The position numbers and the translations under genes are program-made. From contig NZ_PQSU01000021.1 in the NCBI RefSeq assembly GCF_002920615.1, positions 1 to 64,000 on the forward strand: a stretch of DNA of 64,000 bases, read 5' to 3'. Each line of letters begins with the position of its first letter. The first letter of the stretch is position 1. This DNA comes from Streptomyces sp. Ru62 (lineage in GTDB: Bacteria > Actinomycetota > Actinomycetes > Streptomycetales > Streptomycetaceae). Positions 8,023 through 16,381 of the stretch are shown here, piece by piece. Under the pieces are notes generated by a model. It searched no databases, had not been told where the DNA came from, and was given only the letters and a program-made list of their open reading frames with translations.

Positions 8023-9243
8023 TCAGGAAGCTCTGCTGACTTCGGGTGCTGTCGCCGCAGGGAGCGACTCCGCGTGCGCCGCGGCTGCGTGGTCCTGGTG
8101 GCGGCGGATGATGAAGTGTGCCGTCTCCGCCGTGGCGAGGCCGAGGGCGATCAGCGCGGCGCCCAGGGGGCCGAGCCAGTGTGCGTCGAGCCATGCGATG
8201 CCGACCTGGCCGAGGGGTGGTGCGATGGAGACACCGACGTAGACCGTCGCGGTGTTGAGGCCGGTGAGCATGGGCGCCGCCGTAGGCATGGCCTCGATCA
8301 GGCGGTGGGTCTGGGGGGTCAGCAGACCCCATGCGCAGACGCCCCAGACGACCAGCGCCACGATGGAGGTGCCCAGGTGCGCGCTCGACCAGGGGAGCAG
8401 GGCGAAGTCGATGGTGAGTACGACGATCGCGGTGTTGATGACGCGTCGTGCGCCGAGCCGGTCGACCAGGGCGCCCGATCCGAGCGTTCCGATGGTGGCC
8501 GCCACACCCCATACGAACAGCAGGGCCGCGAGGGTGGTGCCGCTGCCACCGGTGGTGCGGTCCAGACTCTCCGCGATGTAGGAGTAGACGACGTACAGGC
8601 CGGTGAAGACGAGGAGCGTGGTCAGCAGGGTCATCCCGATACGGCGATCGCCCAGCGGGGCGACACGGGCCCTGAGCGGCACCAGCGGTGGGTTGGCGAT
8701 CTTGGGCAGCAGCAGGGCGATTCCGGCGGCGGCGAGCACACCCAGGGCGGACACGAACAGCATCGTGGCCCGCCAGTTGCCGGTCACGCTTCCGATGGCC
8801 GTGCCTATGGGGGCACCGAGCGCGGTCGCCGCGCTGAGACCGGCCAGAACCGTCGAGATGGCGCGGCCTCTGCGCTCCGGCCGTGCGAGTGCGGCGGCCG
8901 CCGCGACGGCGGTGGGGCTGACCATGGCACCACCGAGTCCGGCGACGGCCCGTGCGACCAGGGCCACACCGAAGACGGGGACGAAAGCCGTCAGGAGGTT
9001 ACCCACGACGAATATGCCGAGGCCGGTGAGGAAGAGCGTGCGGCGCGGCCAACGCGCGGTGAACGCCGCCATGACGGGACCGAGAACGGCGTAGGCGAAG
9101 GCGTAAGCGGTGATGAGCCATCCCGCGGAACCGATGCCGACGCCGAGGGAATGCGCCGCGTCCGGCAGGATTCCGGCGATGACGAAACTGTCGGTTCCGA
9201 TGGCGAACAGCGCGGCGGTCAGAACAAGGAGTGATCGGTACAC
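8023..9243 (-). CDS. MFS transporter, DHA1-type drug exporter
   Basis: Membrane protein of 406 residues with about 12 predicted helices, of the size and pattern of proton-driven drug exporters such as the CmlR/Bcr group. It starts MYRSLLVLTAALFAIGTDSF. Helix 1 carries the DxF/VIAG pattern, the first cytoplasmic loop TARWPRRTLF resembles motif A, and helix 5 has a motif-C-like Gly/Pro run (GLSAATALGAPIGTAIG). The C-terminal tail is Ala/His rich. It is transcribed toward the MarR gene, which probably represses it. Substrate unknown. Confidence 0.92.
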   Translation of the reverse strand: MYRSLLVLTAALFAIGTDSFVIAGILPDAAHSLGVGIGSAGWLITAYAFAYAVLGPVMAAFTARWPRRTLFLTGLGIFVVGNLLTAFVPVFGVALVARAVAGLGGAMVSPTAVAAAAALARPERRGRAISTVLAGLSAATALGAPIGTAIGSVTGNWRATMLFVSALGVLAAAGIALLLPKIANPPLVPLRARVAPLGDRRIGMTLLTTLLVFTGLYVVYSYIAESLDRTTGGSGTTLAALLFVWGVAATIGTLGSGALVDRLGARRVINTAIVVLTIDFALLPWSSAHLGTSIVALVVWGVCAWGLLTPQTHRLIEAMPTAAPMLTGLNTATVYVGVSIAPPLGQVGIAWLDAHWLGPLGAALIALGLATAETAHFIIRRHQDHAAAAHAESLPAATAPEVSRAS

Positions 9244-9804
9244 GGGTGTTTCTCCGGCAGACGTGACGGGGGTGGTGGCGTCGAACTCCGCAGCACCGGA
9301 AGGCGGCCGGAACCGCGGCGGCAGGTCGGACGGCCGGGCGGCGCAGACCCTGCTCTCGGGGGACGTCTGCGGCCGGGACAGCCGCCGGTTCGGGCTTCAG
9401 GCGATCCCGCCAGAACTCGTTCGAAGCCGGCCAGTGGGGCGCTGGTGAGGGAGAGGTACGGGATGCTGTGCGATGGGCGGCTACGACGTCACAGCCGGCG
9501 ATGGGCGACCAGGCCGGCGTCGCGGGGAGGACACGGCCCGGTACCCGGTGGATGAGGAGGGGATCGGTCCTCACGCTGACGACACTGACGGCGGTCCGAT
9601 CGGGGGTCACGATGCCGTCGGAACGCCCTGAGCAGCTCGGCGCCATCCAGGTCGGTGCGCTGGTGGCCACCGTCGCCGGGCTGACGGCGCTCGTGACGCC
9701 TTCTGTGTCCCTGGTCGGGTCGTTCCGGCGACGGCCCTGTCGTGCAACCGGTTCCCTTGCGGGAAGGGCGCGGATCAGGGCCGTCCCGCTCAGAGCTCCG
9801 CAGG
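9244..9804. other. Intergenic stretch, no convincing gene
   Basis: About 560 bp between the MFS start and the end of the nitrile hydratase operon. It should hold the MFS promoter at its left end. A short inverted repeat TTCCC-TTGC-GGGAA at 9752-9765, about 40 bp past the nitrile hydratase accessory stop, could be a weak terminator. Open frames here are low-complexity on both strands. Confidence 0.5.
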
Positions 9805-10173
9805 TCAGTGAGGGTGAGGGTGGTCGTGGTCGTGGTCGTCGGAGTGGTCGTGGCCGGGAGGGCGCTGGGCCAGGGTCTCGGTGCGCGCGGTGACCTCCTC
9901 CGGTGTCACGGCGCACAGGCCGGTGAGGACGTCCTCCAGGGCGGCGAGCCAGAGCCGGTAGTACTCGTAGGGCTCGTCCGGGCCCGCCGTGGACTCCCAG
10001 GCGGTGATCCGGGCGACCAGCGCGGCCTGGAACTCGGGCCAGGTGAACGCGCCCGCCTCGTACAGGCTGACAGCCATGCCGAAGGCGCGGCTCTCCCACG
10101 GCTCGGCGAACACCAGCTCGCCGTTGGAGCGCGGCGGTGCGGCCGGCCCCTCGATCTCCAGCGGCGCGCTCAT
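9805..10173 (-). CDS. Nitrile hydratase accessory (activator) protein with His-rich tail
   Basis: Protein of 122 residues, third gene of the nitrile hydratase operon. ELVFAEPWESRAFGMAVSLY and EFQAALVARITAWE match the accessory/activator proteins (P14K/NhlE type), which resemble the beta subunit N-terminal half and help load the metal ion into the alpha subunit. The start ATG at 10173 overlaps the alpha-subunit stop (ATGA), implying translational coupling. The last 20 residues are unusual: PPGHDHSDDHDHDHPHPH, a dense His/Asp tract suited to holding Co2+. This fits a metallochaperone role, but that is an inference. Confidence 0.92.
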   Translation of the reverse strand: MSAPLEIEGPAAPPRSNGELVFAEPWESRAFGMAVSLYEAGAFTWPEFQAALVARITAWESTAGPDEPYEYYRLWLAALEDVLTGLCAVTPEEVTARTETLAQRPPGHDHSDDHDHDHPHPH

Positions 10174-10769
10174 GGTGCCGCCACCTTCGCCACGCCGACC
10201 ATCGCGTCCCGCGTCACCAGAGGCACGAGCTCCTCCTCGGACAGGTGCTCGGTTCCGGCCGGACGCTCGGGCAGCACGAGCCAGCGCACCTCGGCGGTGG
10301 AGTCGTGGACGGTGATCCGGACGTCGTCGTCCAGGTCGAGCCCCATCTCGGACAGCACGGTGCGCGGTTCCTTGACCACGCGCGAACGGTAGGCGGGGTC
10401 CTTGTACCAGCTCGGCGGCAGGCCCAGCACCGGCCACGGGTAGCACGAGCACAGCGTGCACACCACCACGTGGTGGGTGGTCGCCGTGTTCTCCACCACC
10501 ACGATGTGCTCACCCTGCGCCCCGGAGAAGCCCAGCTCCTTGATGGCCGCCGTGCCGTCCTTGAGCAGCCGGCGCCGGTACTCCGGGTCCGTCCACGCCT
10601 TCGCGACGACCTTGGCGCCGTTGAGCGGACCCACCTGGGTCTCGTACGTGGTGATGATCCCGTCCATCACCTTCGGGTCGATCAGACCCCGCTCCGTGAG
10701 CAGCTGCTCCAGCGCCTCCGTGCGCAGGGAGACGGGTGGGCGCTTGCCCGTACCGCTGTCGGTGGTCAT
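10170..10769 (-). CDS. nthA: Nitrile hydratase alpha subunit, cobalt type
   Basis: Catalytic subunit of 199 residues that hydrates nitriles to amides. The metal claw is C104-T-L-C107-S-C109 (VCTLCSCYPW). The Thr after the first Cys marks the cobalt class; iron enzymes have Ser. Cys107 and Cys109 would be oxidised post-translationally. The conserved ELGFSG and GLPPSWYK segments and the C-terminal RWLVLPERPAGTE are present. The start ATG at 10769 overlaps the beta stop by ATGA. Gene order is beta-alpha-accessory, normal for Co-type operons. No amidase gene is adjacent, so the amide product would be handled elsewhere. Confidence 0.96.
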   Translation of the reverse strand: MTTDSGTGKRPPVSLRTEALEQLLTERGLIDPKVMDGIITTYETQVGPLNGAKVVAKAWTDPEYRRRLLKDGTAAIKELGFSGAQGEHIVVVENTATTHHVVVCTLCSCYPWPVLGLPPSWYKDPAYRSRVVKEPRTVLSEMGLDLDDDVRITVHDSTAEVRWLVLPERPAGTEHLSEEELVPLVTRDAMVGVAKVAAP

Positions 10770-11446
10770 GAGTTGGTCTCCAGGTAGCTTTCGAACATCT
10801 CGATGGTGAGGGCGAAGGGTGCGGCGTCGGCGCCCCACAGCTCGCGCGAGTCGAACCGCACGGAGTAGACGTGCTGCGGGTTCTCGCCCTGGAAATGGGC
10901 GTTGGTGTCCGGCAGTACGTGGCCCGGCTGGATGCGTTCGACGACACCCACGTGTCCGCGCGCGTAGGCGGGCAGCCGGGTGTGGCCAGGCACCGACACG
11001 GACCGTGTCCATACCCGCTCGCCCACGGCGAACACCGGCGGGGTGTCCACGGTGCGCAGCGAGCCGGCGCCGATCGGCGCCGCGGTCGGCGCGTAGTCCG
11101 GCCGGGGCTCGGGCACTGGGGGTTCGTCCACCTGGCCGCCGCCCAGGTTGCGGGCGCGGGCGTCGATCGCGTCCGGAGCCAGGGTGGCGCTTTCGGTGAG
11201 CATCAGCTCCGCGCCGTTGAGCCAGCGCCCGTAGTAACCCTCGTCCAGGTAGGCGGTGCGGTCCAGGCGCTCGAGCGCGTGCCGGAAGGCGTCCGCGTTG
11301 TAGCCGCCGCACGCAATGCGGCTGGAGAGGAGAGCCAGGGCGAACGCGCGGCCCTGCCAGGGTTCCGCGAACACCGGCTCGTCACGCTTCGGTGGATGAA
11401 GGGGCCCCCATCCCGGGGTGCCCCCCATATCGGCAAGACCGTCCAT
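10766..11446 (-). CDS. nthB: Nitrile hydratase beta subunit
   Basis: Protein of 226 residues, first gene of the operon. The N-terminus MDGLADMGGTPGWGPLHPPK is a hallmark of the family, followed by EPVFAEPWQGRAFALALL. The C-terminal SH3-like domain has RLPAYARGHVGVVERIQPGH and VYSVRFDSRELWG. It packs on the alpha subunit and supports the metal claw and substrate channel. An AAAGG element precedes the ATG at 11446. An AT-rich TATATT near 11480 on this strand is a plausible -10. The palindrome at 11677-11694 lies about 230 bp upstream. Confidence 0.95.
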   Translation of the reverse strand: MDGLADMGGTPGWGPLHPPKRDEPVFAEPWQGRAFALALLSSRIACGGYNADAFRHALERLDRTAYLDEGYYGRWLNGAELMLTESATLAPDAIDARARNLGGGQVDEPPVPEPRPDYAPTAAPIGAGSLRTVDTPPVFAVGERVWTRSVSVPGHTRLPAYARGHVGVVERIQPGHVLPDTNAHFQGENPQHVYSVRFDSRELWGADAAPFALTIEMFESYLETNS

Positions 11447-11676
11447 GACGACAACCTTTCACAGTCCGCAAAACGGAAAAATATACTCATTCTGGGTGTA
11501 CGACACCATCGAGATCACGGCCCGCACCGCAAGGGGGTCAGGGTGGAGCGCTCCACGATCCTTCGCGGGCTTTCCTCGTGGGCGACGATGGGGACAGACC
11601 TCCGAGGTCCGGTCGGTGCGGCTGTCAGCCGCCAGGCCGGTCGACCGACGGTCCGACCTGTGCCTCACCACGAAGA

Positions 11677-11694
11677 TAGGAGCACATGCTCCTA
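11677..11694. promoter_or_regulatory. Palindromic operator-like site upstream of the nitrile hydratase operon
   Basis: TAGGAGCACATGCTCCTA: perfect 6-bp arms and a 6-bp spacer. It lies between the leftward nitrile hydratase operon and a rightward decayed acyl-CoA dehydrogenase. The arms are identical to those of the site at 16247. Confidence 0.65.
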
Positions 11695-11958
11695 ATCGTC
11701 AAGCGTCGCGCAGCCGATTCGTTGGCCGGACGGTCATCCCGGCTCGTGAGGCTTCATGTGCCAAGAGGATGGGCTCATGGGGCTGTCTTCAGGTTCGAAC
11801 AGCACCCGGCCCTGGGACGGAACGCCGACCGCGGAGCAGGCCTCCGGTCTCCTACGGGCACGGCCGGAGCGCAGCACAAGCCGCGCTCGGCGGAAGGCTG
11901 CACGCTGTCCCTGCCTGCCGCGAGTGAGAGAAGACCGCGGTCCTCGAACGAGGTGCTC

Positions 11959-12500
11959 ATGGACTTCACCCTCACCCCCGAGCAGCGGGACCCGCGCGAC
12001 GCGGTCCGCGCCCTGTTGACCGGGGGCGTACCCGACCACGGAAGACCGGCGCAAGACCACGGATGCCGCCACCGGCTTCGCCGAGCACGTCTGGTCGCGA
12101 CTGGCCGACATGGGCATCCTCGGGCTGCCCTTCCCCGAGGAGCGCGGCGACATGGGCGCCGGCCCCGTCGAAGTCGGCCTGGTGGCCGAGGAGATGGGCC
12201 GCGTCTCGCCCCCGAGCCGTTCACCGACCGCACCGTACTGGCGGGCGGCCTCATCACCGCAGCAGGCACCGGCCGGTGGAAGGGCGAGCTGCTGAGCGGC
12301 CTGGCGGACGGATCCCTCATCGCCGCCTTCGCGCACACCGAACCAGGCAGCCGCCGGGAGACCCGGGCCCTCCAGGTCCGGGCCCGTGAGCACGACGGCA
12401 CATGGATCCCCTCCGGCACGAAGGACACGGTGCCCCACGGCACCCGGGCCGATCTGCTCGTCGTCAGCGCCGCGACCGACGCCGTCCCTTTCGTTACCGG
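11959..12500 (+). pseudogene. Acyl-CoA dehydrogenase, frameshifted and truncated
   Basis: MDFTLTPEQRDPRDAVRALL starts at 11959. The protein then changes frame: FAEHVWSRLADMGILGLPFP and MGAGPVEVGLVAEEMGRVS around 12080-12210. It changes again: APEPFTDRTVLAGGLITAAG to LVVSAATDAVPF by 12495. Two indels are therefore inferred. The catalytic and FAD-binding C-terminal domains are missing, so it is non-functional. The family oxidises acyl-CoA thioesters. Confidence 0.8.
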
Positions 12501-12666
12501 TCCACCGTCGTGACCGCCGCTGCTCGCGGTCGGCGTCCGTGCCGGCTGACATGGAGGTCTGCGTTGCTTGTTCCGTTCGGCTCAGTCGTTGTCCGGGGCG
12601 GAAAAGGAAGGTGATGGCGGCCACCTGGGTCATGGCAGCCAATCGGTGTGGGGCCCCTGGGCGGTA

Positions 12667-13803
12667 TCAGCTCGCGCTGCTCCGGCTGCCTGCGGGGTTC
12701 CAGCGGCGTTCGACCTTGGCCAAGTGCCAGTAGCCCAAAGCGCAAGCCCACACGGCCACGAAGACGCCGACCATGATGAACCCGGCATTGTTCAGGTCGA
12801 TCCCGGAGATCCAGCCGGTTGCCGGGTCGGTCAGGCCAAGCTGGTCGTGCAGGCAGCCGACCAGTTCGATCGTGCCGATCAGGAAGGCAACCGTGATGGA
12901 CAGGCCGGTGATGGTGAGGTTGTAGTAGACCTTGCGGACCGGGTTGGAGAATGCCCAGTGGTATGCGAAGTTCATGAACGTGCCGTCAAGGGTGTCGAAC
13001 AGGCTCATGCCGGCGGCGAACAACAACGGCAGGCAGACGATCGCGTACCACGGCAGTCCAGCTGCGGCACCGGATCCGGCCATCACCATGAGCGTGACCT
13101 CGGTGGCCGTGTCGAATCCGATCCCGAACAGCAGCCCTATCGGAAACATCTGCCCAGCCCGGGAGACGGACCGGGTGAGCCGGCTCAGAATGCGGTTCAT
13201 GAGGCCACGGCTGTCCAGGTGCTTGGCCAGCTCGTGCTCGTCGAACTGCCCTGCGCGCATCGCCCTGAATACCCGCCATATGCCGGCCAGCGCCACCAGG
13301 TTGAGCGCGGCGATCAGATAGAGGAAGCTGCCGGATGCCACCGTGCTGATGAGACCCAGGTGGTGACGCGTGCTGAAGTCGTCGCTGGCGAGGGTCGTCG
13401 TGAGCCGCGCGCCCGCGGCGATCCCCACCGCCAACAGCACCACGACGGTGGAGTGGCCCAACGCGAACCAGAAGCCAACGGAGAGCGGGCGCTCGCCGTC
13501 CGCCATGAGTTTGCGGGTGGTGTTGTCAATGGCGGCGATGTGGTCGGCGTCGAAGGCGTGCCGCATGCCGAGCGTGTACGCGGTCACGCCGAGCCCGAGG
13601 CCGAAGACCTCCGTACCCGCTTTGTAGTGGTGTGGAACCACCAGTGCGGCCAGGATCCCGAACGCCACCAGGTGCAGTACCGCGATCACAGCCAGAAGCC
13701 CCCCGGCGCGCCACCAGTCACGGCGCTCCCAGCGGATGGTGTGGGCGGCCGGTGCCGCGCCGGCGCGGACAGCGGTCTGGGAACGCGTTAGGGGTGGAGT
13801 CAT
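12667..13803 (-). CDS. NiCoT-family nickel/cobalt transporter (HoxN/NhlF type)
   Basis: Secondary transporter of 378 residues with about eight membrane helices that imports Ni2+ or Co2+. The family signature RHAFDADHIAAIDN is at residues 81-94 (His82, Asp85, Asp87, His88). Further motifs are LGHSTVVVLL, IGLLFGIGFDTATEV and LFAAGMSLFDTLDG. The ATG at 13803 is preceded by GGAAGAGG. In Rhodococcus a transporter of this family (NhlF) is encoded with a cobalt nitrile hydratase. Here the Co-type nitrile hydratase operon lies 2 kb away, so cobalt supply is the likely role. A palindrome sits about 170 bp upstream. Confidence 0.95.
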   Translation of the reverse strand: MTPPLTRSQTAVRAGAAPAAHTIRWERRDWWRAGGLLAVIAVLHLVAFGILAALVVPHHYKAGTEVFGLGLGVTAYTLGMRHAFDADHIAAIDNTTRKLMADGERPLSVGFWFALGHSTVVVLLAVGIAAGARLTTTLASDDFSTRHHLGLISTVASGSFLYLIAALNLVALAGIWRVFRAMRAGQFDEHELAKHLDSRGLMNRILSRLTRSVSRAGQMFPIGLLFGIGFDTATEVTLMVMAGSGAAAGLPWYAIVCLPLLFAAGMSLFDTLDGTFMNFAYHWAFSNPVRKVYYNLTITGLSITVAFLIGTIELVGCLHDQLGLTDPATGWISGIDLNNAGFIMVGVFVAVWACALGYWHLAKVERRWNPAGSRSSAS

Positions 13804-13968
13804 GGTGGGTCGGCCTCTTCCAGTGACTTACGGGGGGACTCGTGGGGTACGGCGGCCGGATTTCCGGTGGCACATGAAACTTCCGGAGTGCTGGGGGTGC
13901 CGGGGAGGTCCAGTGCCCCCTGCCGATGGCAGGCCGGCGGGGGCGCGCTGCGGGATGCCGCTCCACAA

Positions 13969-13986
13969 TATGAGCATATACTCGTA
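13969..13986. promoter_or_regulatory. Palindromic operator-like site upstream of the Ni/Co transporter
   Basis: TATGAGCATATACTCGTA: 6-bp arms with one mismatch and a 6-bp spacer, in an AT-rich patch likely to contain the transporter promoter. It also resembles ArsR/SmtB-type metal-sensor operators (ATATGA...TCATAT), so a metal-responsive repressor is possible. Confidence 0.65.
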
Positions 13987-14939
13987 ATCGAGGTTCGCCA
14001 GCCCGTCCGCACAGACAGGCCGCCTCCTCGACCCGGCTCAGCGACACCACGCCCCGCCTCCTCACTGCACGCCGCGCCGCCCCCATGGGCCCCCTGCCCC
14101 AGGAGCCGCTCATCGCCGTCCGCGCCCTCGCGGTCCACGACCCGGTCGAACTCACCTGCACCATCGCCCGTGCCGGCCTACCCGAAACCCGTGGTGATCC
14201 TCCCCGACGGCACCTCATCCACCCTCCCCGTCCCTCCAGGCCCGCCGCTGGCCGCCAATGGACACCGCCCCCTTTCCCGCGACGACGACCTCACTGCCCG
14301 AGGGAAGCGGGCTCGAGATGGATGCTGCCGCCCTTGCCCAGGAGGCGTAGCGCCCACAGGTCACCGCGTCCCCTCCTGGACGACGCCCGCGACAGCCCCC
14401 TGTCCGGCGTGCGCGACAGCGTCGAACGCGGTGAGATGCGGCATGGCCGCGCGGGCGAGACCCTGCTGCTGCTCGCCCGCACCAAGATGCTGCCCGGCGG
14501 GCGGGTGATGACCTGCAGCCTGCCGACAGGCCCGGAAGCCGCACCGATCGCCTGCACGGCCGTCCGCCAACGGCGCACGGCCTGGGGCCGGAGGCTGCGT
14601 CGACCGACGACCTGATCATCAGCGAACTCAGCCCAGATTGAGGCCGACCGCGCGGAGCGCTGCTGACACGTGCGTCCCGGCATCGAGTCCCGCGCGCCGG
14701 GCGAGGCCGGCCGGTGGCGTACTGTGCACCTGATCAGCGACGACTTGACGCGCCGCGGTCAGGAGCAGGTCACGGTCAATGTCGGCATCGGTCCGCATCA
14801 CCTGCTTCCAGGGCCTCGGTCCGACGCGGTCAGTTGAGCTGCACAAGCATTTGGCCGACGGCCCCATCGGCATGCCGACGGGTGCCACGGCCAGGCCGCG
14901 CGCCCGCCTGACGCCCGACGACCCAGGGCCCCGGCAAGC
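13987..14939. other. Decayed stretch with short unassignable fragments
   Basis: About 950 bp without a credible complete gene. On the plus strand a frame near 14100-14160 (PLIAVRALAVHDPVELTCTI) and one near 14390-14615 (LLLLARTKMLPGGRVMTCSL) read like protein but are broken. On the minus strand 14628-14790 reads LLLTAARQVVADQVHSTPPA, then GLARRAGLDAGTHVSAALRA and a stop, probably the C-terminus of a lost gene. None can be assigned to a family. Confidence 0.4.
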
Positions 14940-15190
14940 TCAGATGAACAGGACGCTTTCGACATCGATGGTGACGAGTTCCGTGTCTCGCAACACCGTC
15001 CCGTCCTCGCTCACCCGGTGGACCCGCCGCCGGGTCGGGACCATGATTCCGTCGAACTCACGGTAGTCCGAGGTGCGCGGCGGGACCGGCGTTGATGACC
15101 TCGGCAGTGACGTCCGCACCGTAGTCTCACCAGCCGTCGCCGACCTCCACAGCGAGCACATTGAGCCATCCGCCAGGCCGAAGTCGTGCC
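14940..15190 (-). pseudogene. C-terminal remnant of a conserved hypothetical protein
   Basis: A frame ending at 14940 reads TSDYREFDGIMVPTRRRVHR, then VSEDGTVLRDTELVTIDVES. Just upstream, in another frame, DYGADVTAEVINAGPAAHL continues the same protein family as I remember it (DYxxDVxGGxPAAHxxxDYREFDGIxxPTRRR). A frameshift near 15065 and loss of the N-terminal two thirds make it non-functional. The family role is unknown. Confidence 0.6.
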
Positions 15191-15567
15191 GGGCCAGGCA
15201 TACCCACACACCAGTGCCGTGGGGACCGAACGGACTGCGGTGGTCGCCCTTCCATTCGTCCAAAGGTTCGATGGTGCAGGGGCGCTTCGGCGAGGTCGTC
15301 GGGGACCGCCTCGGTGCTGGCAAACCTGCAGGGTCGACGTCGCCCGCCAGGAACCGACCCACTTACAAAGTACGTCCTGCCGCCGACCGGCGAACTGCGG
15401 GCGGCCCTGGAGGCATGCGCGCAGACCTACGGCCGGACGGCGGCCGTCTACGCCACCATCGGTGCGAACCAGGCCGCGGCCGCCGCGCTCGCCGGCACCG
15501 ATCTCACACCGCACCGCCTGTAACCCGGCGACACATTGATCCGTTCCACTCGCGCAACGTGTTCCCG
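15191..15567. other. Intergenic stretch without a recognisable gene
   Basis: About 380 bp between the remnant above and the VOC gene. A minus-strand frame (EPLDEWKGDHRSPFGPHGTG, 15190-15290) may be more of the decayed gene to its left. A plus-strand frame near 15400-15520 (LRAALEACAQTYGRTAAVYA) looks like a helix-rich fragment. Neither is complete. Confidence 0.35.
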
Positions 15568-16041
15568 TCAGCGTCCGGGGAACCGCTCCGTGATCTCCTG
15601 GAGCACCCACCCGTTGCCGTCCGGGTCGGTGAACGAGGCGTAGGAGCAGTAGGTGGCGCGCTCGGGGTGCGGGCCGTCCAGGCGCTTCTGTCCCGTACCC
15701 CGGTGGGTGACGGTTCCGCCCTCGTGACCGTGGAACAGCACGCCCCCCTCATCGTGGAACGCCTCGCTCACCTCGACACCCCGACCGCCGATCTCGGCGC
15801 GAGCCTGCTCGATGTCGGGAACGATCAGGTAAAGACCCTGGGCCGAGCCGGGTTCCGCGGAGGTCATTCCGTTGCCGAAGAGGATCGAGCATCCGGAGCC
15901 GGGGGGTGTGAAGTGCACCAGCCGGTAGTCGTCGCTGAACGTCTGGTCGACGTCGAGGCGGAACCCGAGCCTGTCATAGAAATCCTTGGCCCGGTCGACG
16001 TCGGACACGGGCAGCACGATGGCTTCGAGTTTGAGGTCCAC
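15568..16041 (-). CDS. VOC-superfamily (glyoxalase/bleomycin-resistance-like) protein
   Basis: About 157 residues from the GTG at 16041 (VDLKLEAIVLPVSDVDRAKD), with GGAGA upstream. It shows paired beta-alpha-beta-beta-beta modules: IVLPVSDVDRAKDFYDRLGF in the first and YASFTDPDGNGWVLQEI in the second. The C-terminal Glu of LQEI is the usual metal ligand. VOC proteins bind a divalent metal and act on small molecules or resist antibiotics; the substrate is not evident. The palindrome at 16247 lies about 205 bp upstream, between this gene and a rightward secreted-protein gene. Confidence 0.9.
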   Translation of the reverse strand: MDLKLEAIVLPVSDVDRAKDFYDRLGFRLDVDQTFSDDYRLVHFTPPGSGCSILFGNGMTSAEPGSAQGLYLIVPDIEQARAEIGGRGVEVSEAFHDEGGVLFHGHEGGTVTHRGTGQKRLDGPHPERATYCSYASFTDPDGNGWVLQEITERFPGR

Positions 16042-16246
16042 GAGATGTCTCCGATCGGGGAGGAACGACTGCCCGGGCCGGTGTGGGCAGTTCACTCCCA
16101 CCGCCATCATGGGTGAGCGGGCCGCTTCGGTCGTGGTTGGCGCCTACGCCTACGCCTACGGGGACCGTGGCCGACCAATACAGCCACGATAGTGGCGGGG
16201 TGTGCCGTCAGCTACCGCAGCGGTCTTGCCATTGCCACCCGATAAT

Positions 16247-16264
16247 TAGGAGCATATGCTCCTA
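16247..16264. promoter_or_regulatory. Palindromic operator-like site between VOC and secreted-protein genes
   Basis: TAGGAGCATATGCTCCTA is an uninterrupted 18-bp perfect palindrome, 118 bp upstream of the secreted-protein ATG. Its arms are identical to those of the site at 11677. Confidence 0.7.
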
Positions 16265-16381
16265 CCTGTGGAGGAGGGATGCCTCCTGCCACGCGAAGGC
16301 GACACGCTCCGCGCTGCGGCCCGGCGACCCTCCGTGTCCACCGACGCGACTACGAGCCTTCCCGAGAACACAGGAGTCTTC

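Noticed and set aside
9474..9632. 52-codon ORF upstream of the MFS gene
   Set aside because: Composition follows the local GC bias, and no ribosome binding site or recognisable sequence was seen.
10451..10470. Iron-type nitrile hydratase
   Set aside because: The claw reads C-T-L-C-S-C; iron enzymes have Ser after the first Cys.
14258..14350. 30-codon ORF starting MDTAPFPATT
   Set aside because: It has no ribosome binding site or conserved-looking pattern and sits within decayed sequence.
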